64,000 nt of DNA. Origin: Telopea speciosissima (lineage: Eukaryota; Streptophyta; Magnoliopsida; Proteales; Proteaceae). The stretch covers positions 24,175,542 to 24,239,541 of the forward strand of contig NC_057924.1 in the NCBI RefSeq assembly GCF_018873765.1, in the 5' to 3' direction. A model generated the notes under the pieces. The model saw nothing but the letters and a program-made list of their open reading frames with translations, made no database searches and was not told where the DNA came from. Of the stretch, positions 44,374-55,162 are shown one piece after another. Numbering within the stretch: position 1 is the first letter of the stretch; each line of letters begins with the position of its first letter. The position numbers and the translations under genes are program-made.

Positions 44374-45069
44374 TAAGGGTGTTAAACGGTTCGGTTTCGG
44401 GTATTTGGTTCGGTTTTTGTTCGGTTCCATGACTTGAGGGTGTGACCCAAAATTGAACCGAAAACCGAGTTGGTTCTAGGACCACCAATCGAATCCGAAC
44501 CTGTTCGGTTCGGTTCGATTATAGTTCTAATTCAGTTTTCAAATACGATTTCAATTCGGGTCTAATTCGAATTTGGATTACGGTTCTAATTTGGTTGCAC
44601 ACTTGAAGACTTGAAGTTGAAGAGTTGAAAAAGGAAATTGAGAAAGGGAAATAAAGAAAACTTGGAAAGTGGAATGTGAACAGTCATTAGGTTAGATGGT
44701 TACCAAAAATACAAAAAAAATTCACAGAGTTTTTAATTTTCCCCTATGAAGAGTGACATATAAATTTCATTCCATTGGATAGTTACCAAAAAAAACAATG
44801 AAAACATAGGAAAGTGGAATATTTAAAGTCATTTGGTTAGATATGGTTACCAAAAAATTTAAAATATATATGGCTTTGGATTAAATGGTTTATTCGATTT
44901 GGTTTCGGTTCAAATCGACGGGTCTTGGCATGAAACCAAAACCAAACCGAACCGAATTAGAATACCATATACCATAATCGAAACCAAACCGAATTAATTC
45001 AGTTAGACTCGGTTCGGTTAATTCGGCTCGGTTTTGGGTTTGGTTTTCGGTTTGGTTTTGATACCCTTA
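44374..45069. mobile_element. hAT-type MITE (696 bp)
   Basis: The ends are TAAGGGTGTTAAACGG and, inverted, TAAGGGTATCAAAACC. They are flanked by a perfect 8-bp duplication CCCTATAT (44366-44373 and 45070-45077). Subterminal regions are rich in ggttcggtt words. The 12-bp ends match those of the MITE at 25321-25755, so both belong to one group. There is no coding capacity. Confidence 0.85.
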
Positions 45070-45097
45070 CCCTATATCATTTGCTTGGGTGGGAATG

Positions 45098-45162
45098 TAT
45101 ACTCAGTGCACGAGGTTTCTGCCTCTGCAAGGTCCGGGGAGAGTCATATTGTACAGCGGATT
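45098..45162 (-). mobile_element. fragment of an Au SINE
   Basis: The phrase gtgcacgaggtttctgc, then gcaaggtccggggagagtc and attgtac, matches the 3' half of the Au SINE in antisense. It is truncated. Confidence 0.5.
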
Positions 45163-45616
45163 TACACCCAAAAACAAAAATCTAGAAATTTTCTGTTTTT
45201 GTAATTGAGGATCGCTTTTAGGATTCTTGAAGATTCTAGTATTCACAAAGTTGTGATCAGCTACCCACATGGGGAGTAGTGGGGGACAGATCCCAACCCT
45301 CCATGGGCTGTGGGACCCATCTCTGATCCCTCTGCTATTCTTCTTCATCTCTACTCTCTTTCATGTTCTTTATTATTTATTTTTTTTGGTTTATTCGTCT
45401 TGGAGTGCTCGGTCACTGGTTTTCAAGAGTCCTATTTCAAAGATTGTTCCTCTTGAATCAATCGCAAGGTCTAGCTTGGGTCTAAATTTTGTTCTAAAAA
45501 TAGGCAAAAAGGTTGCGGTACGTCTTTAAGAATTAGTTTGGAAACGTTCTTCTCTCATTACCGTCGATTTCACTAAAAAAATCTGAACCGTAAAAGTGTA
45601 TGAGTCTGCTTACTTA
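45163..45616. other. spacer
   Basis: Nothing recognised. The last bases (TTA, 45614-45616) are the target duplication of the Harbinger-type element. Confidence 0.45.
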
Positions 45617-46005
45617 GGCTGTGTTTGGTAACGGTCTGAACAAAGAACGCTCGTTCTTGACTAGAAATGTTCTTTTGTGTTTTTGGTCTAGAACGGCGTT
45701 CTGAGACCGAAAATGACCGTTTGATAACGTTCTCAAGAACATTGTTCAGAACGAAAATGGTGTTTGATAAAATCTGTTCTTCCCTATTTGATGTTAATTA
45801 TAATAGTGTCATTTCTTTGTCAATTATACCAAAAAAGACTTGTAAAATCCTTTTCTCTTACCAACCTTAGCATAAAATTAAAATATCTCATTAACATAAC
45901 CAAAGTAAGTATAAAAAGATGTCAAATTTCAAAGATGCCATTAAAATTGGGTTCTTGAGTGGATTAGTGGCATAACTAACTATGTTATGAATAGTTGAAT
46001 AAAGA

Positions 46006-46085
46006 GGGCCTTGGTGGACTTGAACCACCATCCTCTTGGAACATGAGCATGTTCCAAGTGCTCTACCAATTTGAGCTAAAGGCCC
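46006..46085 (-). ncRNA. tRNA-shaped sequence with extended anticodon arm
   Basis: The minus-strand sequence folds as a cloverleaf. The acceptor is GGGCCTT with AAGGCCC (7 of 7 pairs), the D arm is GCTC with GAGC and the T arm is GGTGG-TTCAAGT-CCACC. The anticodon arm starts CTTGG and ends CCAAG but encloses 14 nt (aacatgctcatgtt) that pair with each other, so no normal 7-nt anticodon loop exists. Box A and box B-like words are present. It is either a decayed tRNA gene or a tRNA-derived element. It is related to 53238-53310 and 55089-55162. Confidence 0.6.
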
Positions 46086-46451
46086 ATCAAGTTGTCAATG
46101 AATTAACACAACATATTAAACCAAATTATATTCTCCATTCTTTTGGATTCTGGAAAGCCAGGAGATTCCATAGACTGAATGATCTTAACTAATTGAAGCA
46201 CTTGGCTATTTTGGACATGAGAAGTAAAGGAATTTTTTGTTTTTCAAAGAAAAGGCAATTAGTACAAACAGAAAAATGGTGGTGCCAATGCCAGAACCTT
46301 TTGAAATTGGTCCTAAGAGATAACATAGATGGGCCCTGCTCCAAGAAGTATGACTAGAGGGGCCATCTTAATTCCTACTCTAGTTTAATAATGTGATTTT
46401 CTCACCAATGAAGTTTAACCAGTTGTACAGTGGAGAAATTGGCAGAACCAT

Positions 46452-46553
46452 AGGCTCTGTTTGGTTGCAAGGAAAGTGAAGGGAAATATTTTCATTTTCC
46501 TGTAAAACATCTCACTTCTGAAGGAACTATTTGCATTTCCCTTAAAACCAAAC
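46452..46553. mobile_element. Tourist-like MITE, small
   Basis: The segment begins ggctctgtttggttgcaagg and ends cccttaaaaccaaacacc, an imperfect inverted repeat of Harbinger style. No clear target duplication was found. Confidence 0.4.
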
Positions 46554-48657
46554 ACCAAAAATAATGTAGGAAAAAGAAAAGACATCATTAATATATAACT
46601 CCCCCCCCCCCCCAAATAACTTAGGCTCACAGTGCCTAGTTTATCAGATTCAACCACATTAGTTAGATACTTAACACAAGTTTGCTACCCTGTATTGTTC
46701 AATCCATTTTTTCACAGCTACCCTGTGCTAACCTCATCTTCTGGAAGCTAGCTTCTGGTTCAAATGTTCCATCCAGCAGATTCAGTTTTAAAAATTCTGC
46801 TTCTACTGTCTATCAACAGAAATATGATTTTTCAAACATTCTTCATTGATACTCCAGACTCAAACAAATTTTTTTAAGCTAGAGATGATACTGAAAGTAA
46901 ATAAAAAAAGGGGGGGGGGGAAAGAAAGAAAGAAGGAACATATATAATGGTCAGCATGAAATCACAATTTCTTAGTTGTGGAATAATGCAGGAAACAATC
47001 GGAGAAACTGATTCTGTAAACATCTTGATTTGTCTACAATATTCTGGTGTAGGCAGATTTCACATGAAGATGACGACTGCAAAGAATCTATCTTAAAGCT
47101 ACTATTCTGGCTTTGTGTTTGCTTTGATTACAGATGACAAAACAATATCTGGCTTTGTGTTTGCTTTGATTTTATTGCTTTTTTTTTTGGTTTATCTATT
47201 GAAAAAACATATTACATTACAATGGAAGGCAGTGGGAAGATACACAGAGAACTGCTAGTTTATCCTATAGCAAACCTTTTCCCAATAGTTTTATGACCTT
47301 CAAGGGGTGGTATATATATATTTGCAATAAAAAGAACTGTCCTGGATATGTTAAAAACATATTTCCGATTGAGAAGGTTTGGTTCATCTGTTGGGATTGA
47401 GTATGCCTTTCAGGATGAGGTGAGACCTGGGTCTTTTCCATGTACAGTACAACTATGTCCATATAGGTAGTTCAACCCAGTTCCTCTTCATGCTGACATA
47501 ATATGCTCGCGTCATAGTCGAATTTCCAAAGATTCCATAAAAAAAAACCAATTATTTCACATAACCACCGTTACAATGGAGCTTCTTAAGCTGGAAGATG
47601 ATTACTCATTCCTCTTATTTCCCTGCGATTAGTTGATTGAAGCAGGAATAGAAAAAGATCCTAAATTATGCCTATGATTTGTAGGCTCAACATAATTAAT
47701 GGCACAAACAACCAGACAACTAAGAGAAAAGAAGGGATCATGTCTGTAAATTGAATAACAACCCAAGACAGACCTTGTGCAGATGTAATAAAAGGAAAAA
47801 AAGAGAAACCAAGTGCAATGTGTTGATAAATCGGAAGAGATGGAGAAAAAAATGCATAACACAGAACGGAAATGGAAAAGAAATACCTATCAAAAAAAAA
47901 AAAAAAAAATGGAGAAGAAGTTCGGTAAGCAGATCTGTTGACAGAGATGAAAATCTCACAACAATCGGCCAGTAAACTTCTGAAAAACATTACAGATTTC
48001 AGGAAAAAATCGGCCAGCAATCACAAATTTCAAACATTACACCATAAATCATACATCAATGCATGAAAAACATTACAGGAAAAAATCAGAAAGAAAAACG
48101 AAGAACAAAGACGAGATTTTCTAAAACCGAGCGGATCAAAATGCCTCTTGGAAAACCTAATCCTGAAAAACTAAATCGAAAACCCAATTGGGAACCACAC
48201 AGACGAGAAACGAAAGTCACAAGAATGATAACCTAATTAGAGAGAGAGAGAGAGTCACCTTCATTGTTGTCAACTTCAGTTGTAGAGGGGGTCGTGCTAG
48301 AGAGGACCACTGTAGCAGAAAGCTTCAAATGTTAGGGATGTTGCTCCAAATCCTGAGACACAAGGGAGAAAAATCGATAGAGCCCTAATCAGATCTTCAT
48401 CCCAACAAACGACCGAGAGAGAGAGAGACAGACAGAGTGAGAGAGAGAGAGAGAGAGAGAACGAGACAGAGAGAGTGAGAGCTAGAGAGAGCAGAGAGAG
48501 GAAGCGAGAGAGAGAGAGGGATAGAGAGCGAGAGAGAGAGAGTATCGACCTACAAGTTTCGCCTGCTCTTCCTTCCCCAGATATGTCTCTTCGTTTTTTT
48601 TTTCTTCAAGGCTTGCTCACAGGTTTTGCTCGTGAATCGTGCGATCGATCGTTCTTT
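46554..48657. other. inner part of the Harbinger-type element, no gene recognised
   Basis: AT-rich sequence with C, G and A runs, a repeated phrase tctggctttgtgtttgctttgat near 47106 and 47149, and AG-rich tracts at 48238-48255 and 48415-48540. Short frames here are not recognised. Confidence 0.45.
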
Positions 48658-48690
48658 GTTCTTTGCAGACTGAGACGGTCTGCAAAGAAC
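48658..48690. other. 13-bp perfect hairpin in subterminal region
   Basis: GTTCTTTGCAGAC (48658-48670) is the exact reverse complement of GTCTGCAAAGAAC (48678-48690), with a 7-nt loop. It lies about 150 bp inside the right end of the Harbinger-type element and shares the gttcttt word with the left end. Confidence 0.7.
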
Positions 48691-49189
48691 GTTCTTTTGA
48701 TGCTCAAGACCTCTGGTTCGTTCTTAAAGAACAAAAAAACGAACCGTAAAGCCAAACACTTTTTCATGTTTTTTTATTCTTTTTGAACAAAAGAACTGTT
48801 CAGAACACTGTTCTGAACGTTACCAAACGCACTCTTAGGGCTCGTTTGGTAACACTTCAGAAACATGTTTTTGGTGTTTTTCTGTTCTACGGGCACAAAA
48901 AAAGGGAATCTACCGTTTGGTAACACTGGTTTGTTTTTTTATGCTATTGAAACGAACCGGACCAAAAAAACAGAAAAAACAGCAAATGTAGAAACAAGGA
49001 AACCCTTGTTTTTTCACTTTTGAAACACCTCAATTGAAACAAAAGGTACTTTTTGCAAATGTGTGCCCGATAAACTTGGACACCAGCGGGATACCTCTCC
49101 ATTTGTGAAGATCTGAAGGCCTCCTCCACTCTTCTGCGACATCGCCTCCCTCTGCTACTTTTAGGTAAATCATCATCATCTTCTTCTCC

Positions 49190-49600
49190 TCTACCTGTAT
49201 CTTCTTCTTCTTCTTGCTCTGTGCAACATCTTCTCCTTCTTCCTCTGCTTATCAGGTTCTTCTTCTTCGTCTGTGATATTCTTCTCCTTCTTCCTCTGCT
49301 CAGTTGCGTCTTCTTTGCCTATGATGTTCTCCTCCTCCTTCCTTTGCTCAGCTTCTTCTTCTTCTTAGATTTTTTTGTTAAATAAACTCCACGAGACTGC
49401 TCTCTTCTCCACGATCTCCCGAGATTGTAGCACCATCTTCTCCAGCCAAGTCCATCGGTAAGCTCTCTCTGATTCTCTCCCCTCTATATCTCTTTCTAAT
49501 CTCTCTCCATCTCGGTAAGCTCCTCTTCTGATCTCGCTCCATCTCTCCCCCTTATATCTCTTTCTGATCTCTCTCCATCTTTTCCCTAATCCCAGATTTT
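49190..49600. repeat. TC-rich imperfect tandem repeats
   Basis: Units of about 65 bp containing cttctccttcttcctctgct recur about three times (49217-49366). A second two-copy unit of about 62 bp (atctctttct-atctctctccatctc) follows at 49440-49590. They could be captured 5' untranslated sequence. No coding frame is seen. Confidence 0.6.
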
Positions 49601-50280
49601 TATTTATTTTTTATATAAGTTTCAGATTGAAATGGTTGTCTGTTGGGTTGTTTTTTTGGGGGTGAATAAAAGATAGAGATGTGATCGCAGTTGGGTTTAT
49701 AGATTATACTCTGATTTTTGCAGAAAACCCAAAAAAACCAGGACTTTGAGAGGCTCTTCCCCAGTGATTCAAGCTCGAGTTCACAATTTCTGACCTCCCA
49801 CACACCGATCCAAGCTGCACAGGTAAAAGCCCTCTCTGTGATCCATTTGGAATAAATTATTTTCTCGTTTTTGTACCATCTCTTTGAATTGTAAAACCTA
49901 GTTGCTGGTTTATGTTGGTGTATCTGTGGTTGTCAATGAAATTACTCTCCCATTGTAGATTCAAATTTAAGATGTTTCTGGATATGTATTTTGCAATCAA
50001 ACTTGTAGACCTAATAGCATATAGGTTCTGGTTAGGTTCTGGTTCTGTTTCTCATTAACTGTACGAGGATGTATCATGTTTTTTGTCCTTTCATGTGAAG
50101 AACTCATATTATTTGCTTCATGGAAGTGTTTAATTTAATGGCTGGAAGCTTTGTCCTTCCTAAATTATTTACTGTTTTAACCCAACATTTATTAGAATGA
50201 GAGCTGGACTTCAAAAAAGAAACTTGAAAGAAGAAAAAGACAGAATTTGTGCACCTATGTACCTCTTTGAAGATGACTGT

Positions 50281-50862
50281 TTACTCCACTGAGAACTGAA
50301 ACAACATGGTGTGTTTGTACTTCTCAGTTGGTTGAATAACAACAGATGGAAAGTTTGGTTGGTTAATAGCATTAGGGAATCCCTGCGTCTCCAAACAAAG
50401 CCCTGAGTGCTTTCCATAAACTGCTCCACTTTTACCAACAACACCATTAACATAGTTCCCAGTATAAAACTGCACACCAGGGGCATCAGTCCATAAGTTC
50501 AGAACCCTTGAGCTTGAGGAATCTTTCACTTTAGCAGCATGTTTCAAGCCTGATTTCTCTTCACCACAGTCGAGCACATAATTGTGATCATAACCCAAGC
50601 TAGGAACCTCATGGATCGAGACACCAATCTTCTTTTCTGTTGTGAAATCAAAGGGGGTACCTTTAACAGGAATGATTTCACCTGTGGGGATTGTATTCTC
50701 ATCAACAGGGGTAATGTGATTTGCCCAAATCACATTACCACATGCTCAAGAACATTCCCAGAGCTGTGACCAACCAAATTGCAGTAGGTATGGTGAGCTA
50801 AGTTAATTGGAGTAGCCTTGTTCTTGGGCACAGCTTCCATTTCAAGCTTCATTGTTGATGGG
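50281..50862 (-). pseudogene. aldose 1-epimerase (galactose mutarotase) fragment inside a TIR element
   Basis: The minus strand encodes the C-terminal part of the plant enzyme: MKLEMEAVPKNKATPINLAH then HTYCNLVGHSSGNVLEH, and in another frame IWANHITPVDENTIPTGEI, EVPSLGYDHNYVLDCGEEKS, TDAPGVQFYTGNYVNGVVGK, GKHSGLCLETQGFPNAINQP and a final HTMLFQFS. The family interconverts alpha and beta anomers of glucose and galactose. The catalytic His of the HHTYWNL region is kept; the Trp after Tyr is Cys here. The N-terminal half is absent and a frameshift lies near 50733. No introns are visible in about 580 bp. Its frame is open for 150 codons, so the capture may be fairly recent. Confidence 0.8.
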
Positions 50863-51121
50863 TTTTTCAGAACAGATTTTACCAAACGGATTTGTGTTGT
50901 TTTTCTGTTCTAAAAATATTTCTGGAACAAGTTTACCAAACACCATTTTATCATCCAGAAACATGTTTCTAGCAAAGAAATAGAAAAAAATGATAAAGAT
51001 AAAAAACACCTGTTTTGGAACAGAAGTGTTACCAAACGGGCCCTTAGTGTTAGACTTGCTATTACCCTGACAGCCGGTGGCTAAGTTTTAAAAAACCTTT
51101 TCCCATTCCCCAAATCGCAAT

Positions 51122-51628
51122 AAACTCATTCTCTCTCCTCTCTCTGCTCTTTCCGTTATTCTTTCTCTCATCTCTTCACTCCTCCCGAAAGAGACAACGA
51201 CGAGTTAAGCTTGGATCTGCAACCTCTGGCGACTCAGGTGAGTCAAGCTGGATCTGCAACCTCTGGCGACTCAGGCGAGTCAACCTTTAGTTTGCATCCT
51301 CCGCCGAAGATGTTTCACCTCCGTCTGCAACCTCCGGCGAAGGCGACGAAGGCGAACCATGCTGTGCAACTTCAGGCAAAGGCGAACCTCCGTCTCCACC
51401 CTCCTGTCTTCACGCCTCCCGAAAGCCAAGGTTTCCTTTGTCAGTCACAGCCACCTCGGGTGGAGTCTCCTTGGTTTTCATCCTTCGGTGAAGGCGTTTC
51501 ACCTTCGTCTGCAACCTCCGGTGAAGCCGGCGAAGGGGAACTACGGTCTGCAACCTCAGGCGAAGGTGAAACCAGGGTTTTGCAACCTCTCAGGTTCTAT
51601 TTTTTCTCTCATCTCTCTCTATAACCCT
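51122..51628 (+). repeat. left copy of a long inverted repeat
   Basis: This stretch matches 58030-58655 in inverted orientation, from aactcattctctctcctctc to caggttc-attttttctctca. It is built of degenerate units around ctgcaacctc-ggcgaaggcg. A 137-codon frame (51211-51624) has a counterpart in the other copy, with MFHLRLQPPAKATKANH shared, but both may be by-products of the repeat. The function is unknown. Confidence 0.7.
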
Positions 51629-51637
51629 AGATGTTTG

Positions 51638-51674
51638 ACCCATATGCGCTTGCTTCTTGGATGCGCATATGGGT
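51638..51674. other. 12-bp perfect hairpin
   Basis: ACCCATATGCGC (51638-51649) is the exact reverse complement of GCGCATATGGGT (51663-51674), with a 13-nt loop. It lies just after the left copy of the long inverted repeat. Its role is unknown. Confidence 0.6.
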
Positions 51675-53237
51675 GAGGACTCGAAAGATGTCTTAAGCTT
51701 CCAAATGGGAAAAAAAATGTTGGTCTTGGATTCGTTTGTTTGAGCGAATTCTGCTGCTGATGGGTTTTATCAGAAATTCCTTTTGCGTCCTCTCCTCCAT
51801 TCTCTTCTTCATTGCAGGTTTTGGGTTATTTCCATCTGTAAAAACTACTTCAGATACCTATATATACTTTGGTCTACAAGGGTTGTTCAAGCCAGTCATT
51901 CTCGGACACCAGTTACTCACAAGCCCTATCTTCACTTTTCGCTTTTTTAAGCGCTCAAGAGAATGAAACCTCTGCCTAGGAAGAAAAAGAAGAACAGAGA
52001 TATAGTTTTCACCTAAATTTGGCATTAAAATTTACCCACGGTCAGAACCCTAGATGTTCGATCTTCTTAATAAGCCTAAATTTGAAGAAAAAATGGGTTT
52101 GAATCTTCTTATAGGCTTTCTGTAGAGTATGATATTGTAACCATTTCCTTAACATATTGGTAATTAGACATGGAAGAGATAAATGAGGTAGGACCCCTAA
52201 ATAAGATGGTTGAACAAGGGACAATCAGTGTGCATTAATGCTTGTTGGGGGATCAGTTTCTACTACTGTTTATTATCTTTGTGTGCTCTGGGCCATTGAT
52301 GGATATGAACTGTTTAATAAGTATCAAGAATCTTAGAATTTGTGCTCAGATCTGAAAACTCATGGATTAATCTAGGGTTATTATCATGAATTGGCCAAAA
52401 TCTGATTTGCTCTGTACCATTGACCTCACTTGCCCAATCCCTTGCACAACTATTACAGGCATTATATGCCACTTTCACTATCTTTGTCAGATGAATAATG
52501 GAATCAGAGAAGATCAGGCAACAAATGATTTACATTATTTCAAGCACTTGAACTCATCTTGATGGCATTCTTTAATTAATAGCTCTCTTTACTAAATTCA
52601 GATTGGATTTTATTTTATTCAATAGAGAGAGATAAAATCAAACTTTCTCCTTGATATTTTGTATAAAAATTTATTAATGTTGGATTGTTGTTGTCTCTTA
52701 TCTTAAAAAGATTGGATGCAATGGTGGAGGGTGGAGTTCATAAATCGGATAAAACTATTAATTTAAAAGAAAATATTTATGCCACAACAATTTATGCTTC
52801 TAATAGGCAGCATGGGTGAGCCTGTCACCTTTTTACTGAATTTTTCTTAAACAGATGGTCTGTGGCTGATTCAGTTGATTCTGGAAGGTGGAGTTGATGC
52901 TTTCTACTTATTGTGACTATTAGACTTCTGCTTTATTGTTAATTAGTGCTCTCTTCTCCAGCACTTTATGCTAGTACAAAGATAATTTTTCTTGTCAGAT
53001 GTTATAATGTTTTCATTGATTCTCATGTTTTTCATCCACTAGAATGGAGAGAGTTACAATTGATAATTTTGGCCAGTTGTTGTAACATTTTCCTCAGAAT
53101 TCTATAACTTGTATAACTGTAATAGTTTCTATGTTGAGTTGTGCAGCACTTGAGGTGTATCTCAGGTGAGGTTAGTGTAATTTATTATATATATATATAT
53201 ATAGGATTAAATTAACATAGTTTTAATTGATGTATGT
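51675..53237. other. AT-rich spacer
   Basis: No gene, RNA or element is identified. A (TA)n tract lies at 53185-53202. Confidence 0.5.
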
Positions 53238-53310
53238 GAGTCTTCAGTTCAAAATGGAAGAGCAACTGGTTTTTTTACCAGGAGATGATGGTTCAACTCC
53301 ATCAAGGCTC
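53238..53310 (+). ncRNA. tRNA-shaped sequence
   Basis: It has an acceptor GAGTCTT with AAGGCTC (one G-T type pair and one mismatch-tolerant position), D arm GTTC with GAGC and T arm GATGG-TTCAACT-CCATC. The anticodon stem CTGGT with ACCAG encloses only six T residues. It is similar to the sequence at 55089-55162 on the other strand. It is a tRNA pseudogene or tRNA-derived element. Confidence 0.55.
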
Positions 53311-55088
53311 TCATGTTGACTAATTAATGAATTTCTATTTATTTATTTATTTATCTTTTTTTTTTTTTTTTTTTTTTTGGGAGGGGGTTATAATGTAGGA
53401 TACAGCCAGAAAACCTTGAAGTCTGTAATGGTCACTTTGAGCTTGGCCTAGCCTGTGTTGGTCCATGATGCCTGCTTCCTTGACTTTGGCTTCCATTGCA
53501 TGGTTTGGTCCTTGAAGTCTGTAATGGTCACTCTGGTTTGGTCATAGTTTCATCCTTTCGTTTGTTTTCTCATGTATTTATTCCTGTAACAAACTTTATC
53601 TTTGTTATGATGATTAATGATGATTAATGATGATTAATGATTCATCTGGAAAAATGTTTGGCATTTGAGGATTCAAAATGGTTTTTGGATGGCCACCATA
53701 TTTGTGTACTAGAGCTATGTGATAGACAGTGTATTAACTCAGTTCAGTAAAGCTTATAAAATTGGATTGATCGAACTACAATCCTTTGAATATGACATGT
53801 TGTCACTATAATCTATGGGGGAGCTGTGATATAGGTGCATATGGCATTTTAGAGGAGTGCTGATTACGTTTCCAGGTCCCATAACTCCTCTATTCATTTT
53901 ATTGTTGATTAAATAAGTTTTTTTTTTTAATCATAAGAACTCCCATTTCACTGTTTTTTATTTTCTTCCATGTTTTCTTCAGCCCGATCTATTTTTATTC
54001 AAATAAATGAGAACTCTCTTCTGTTGCTTCCCTGTGATACATTAATTTGGTTTCTAACAGTCATTGCCTATGTTGATGCTACACAGAAAATCCATTATTC
54101 AGATTGCTTTCAATAGTTTTGAATTACCTGTAACACCACCTCCATGCTGCCATACAAGCATTAGATGTAGTCATGAAATATGGTCTGATATATTAATTGG
54201 AACTTCAAAGGATAGAAGAAGCCAAAGCTCATAAGCCAGAACTATAGCCCAGAGCAAGATGATCATGCCAGCCTTAAAGGTACTTGAGGGTATCAACGAG
54301 TTCCATACTGATTGGAACTTCAAAGAGCTTCGGGAGAGGTTCTGGGACTGATCTGTGGTGGCACTGTAGGTTGCAGATTCCTGTCGCGGACTGATCTGTT
54401 GTGGCAGCGCAGGTTTCAGATCTCCACGGCTACTCTGTCGGAGATTTAATAAAGTGCTGTCAATGCTATTGAAGACCAGGCAAGACTTAGCTTCCTAAGG
54501 CCTTCTAAAGCTCAAGAACATGATTAGAAAGTGAAATAAGTTGAGTCAGATTTAATAAACAGGAATAGAAACAAGAAATTAAAAGTAGAACCATCTGATC
54601 TATTCCTTCTTTTAACTCCTTCATGATTAGTTCAATGCTAGAACAATCTAACCTACTAAGATTATAACAGGTACTAATTAAGAGAAAAGATAAGAGAGTG
54701 AATGAGGAGAGAGATAAACACAGAGGGTTCTAGTGTACCCTCCCCTGGCACAGAATAAGAAGCATTGTCCATTCTTTTCAACCCAACTTTAAAACCATAA
54801 GAATGCCAAAAAGCAAAACACATAAACAGAGCTCAAACATAGAACTCCAGATTGAGATTCCAAAGCCCATTCCCTGAGCCTGAAACCGAGGTTCTTCCTT
54901 ATCAACCAAACTGAATATCTTTTGCCTTGAAAGTCCTGTTTCTTCCCCCTTCCTTGGTAATACTTAAAAAAAATAAATACAGCAATTCCAAGGCCATCAC
55001 CCACACTTTAAAAAAAAATAAAAGGCTAAAAACCAGCTTTGATGATCAAGAGTTATTCTTTTAAAAAATCCAAGTGCCATCAACCTGA
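53311..55088. other. AT-rich spacer
   Basis: A T run of about 20 lies at 53357-53378. A threefold gatgattaat tandem lies near 53608-53640. A two-copy unit (ggactgatctgt-gtggcag/c) lies at about 54345-54420. No gene is seen. Confidence 0.5.
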
Positions 55089-55162
55089 GAGTCTTGATGA
55101 ACTCGAACCATCATCTCCTAGGAACAAACCCAGGTGCTCTTCCTTTTTTGAGTTAAAGACTC
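55089..55162 (-). ncRNA. tRNA-shaped sequence
   Basis: The acceptor GAGTCTT with AAGACTC pairs at 7 of 7. The D arm is ACTC with GAGC (imperfect), the anticodon stem CCTGG with CTAGG encloses 8 nt and the T arm is GATGG-TTCGAGT-TCATC. It shares its layout with 53238-53310 and 46006-46085. It is a decayed tRNA gene or tRNA-derived element. Confidence 0.55.

Larger units (their letters stand above)
45617..48834. mobile_element. Harbinger-type TIR element, non-autonomous, 3.2 kb
   Basis: The left end is GGCTGTGTTTGGTAACG and the inverted right end is GAGTGCGTTTGGTAACG, flanked by TTA (45614-45616 and 48835-48837). TTA duplications with GG-GTTTGG ends are typical of PIF/Harbinger elements. The subterminal regions repeat gaacaaagaac and gttctttg words. 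Inside are a tRNA-shaped sequence (46006-46085), a small MITE-like segment and AG-rich microsatellites (48240-48540), but no transposase. The inside is otherwise AT-rich. Alternatively, two separate shorter elements may have been joined by deletion. Confidence 0.6.
48838..51042. mobile_element. Harbinger-type TIR element carrying a gene fragment
   Basis: The left end GGGCTCGTTTGGTAACACTTC and the inverted right end GGGCCCGTTTGGTAACACTTC match at 20 of 21 positions. They are flanked by TTA (48835-48837 and 51043-51045). The left TTA is also the right duplication of the neighbouring element, so the two abut. Inside are TC-rich tandem repeats (49217-49600) and an aldose 1-epimerase fragment on the minus strand (50281-50862). 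No transposase is visible. The structure fits a Pack-type non-autonomous element that captured host sequence. Confidence 0.8.

Noticed and set aside
47738-48020. Phe/Ser-rich minus-strand frames suggesting a membrane protein
   Set aside because: The hydrophobic runs come from a poly-A/T tract at 47890-47909 and no start context or homologue is recognisable.
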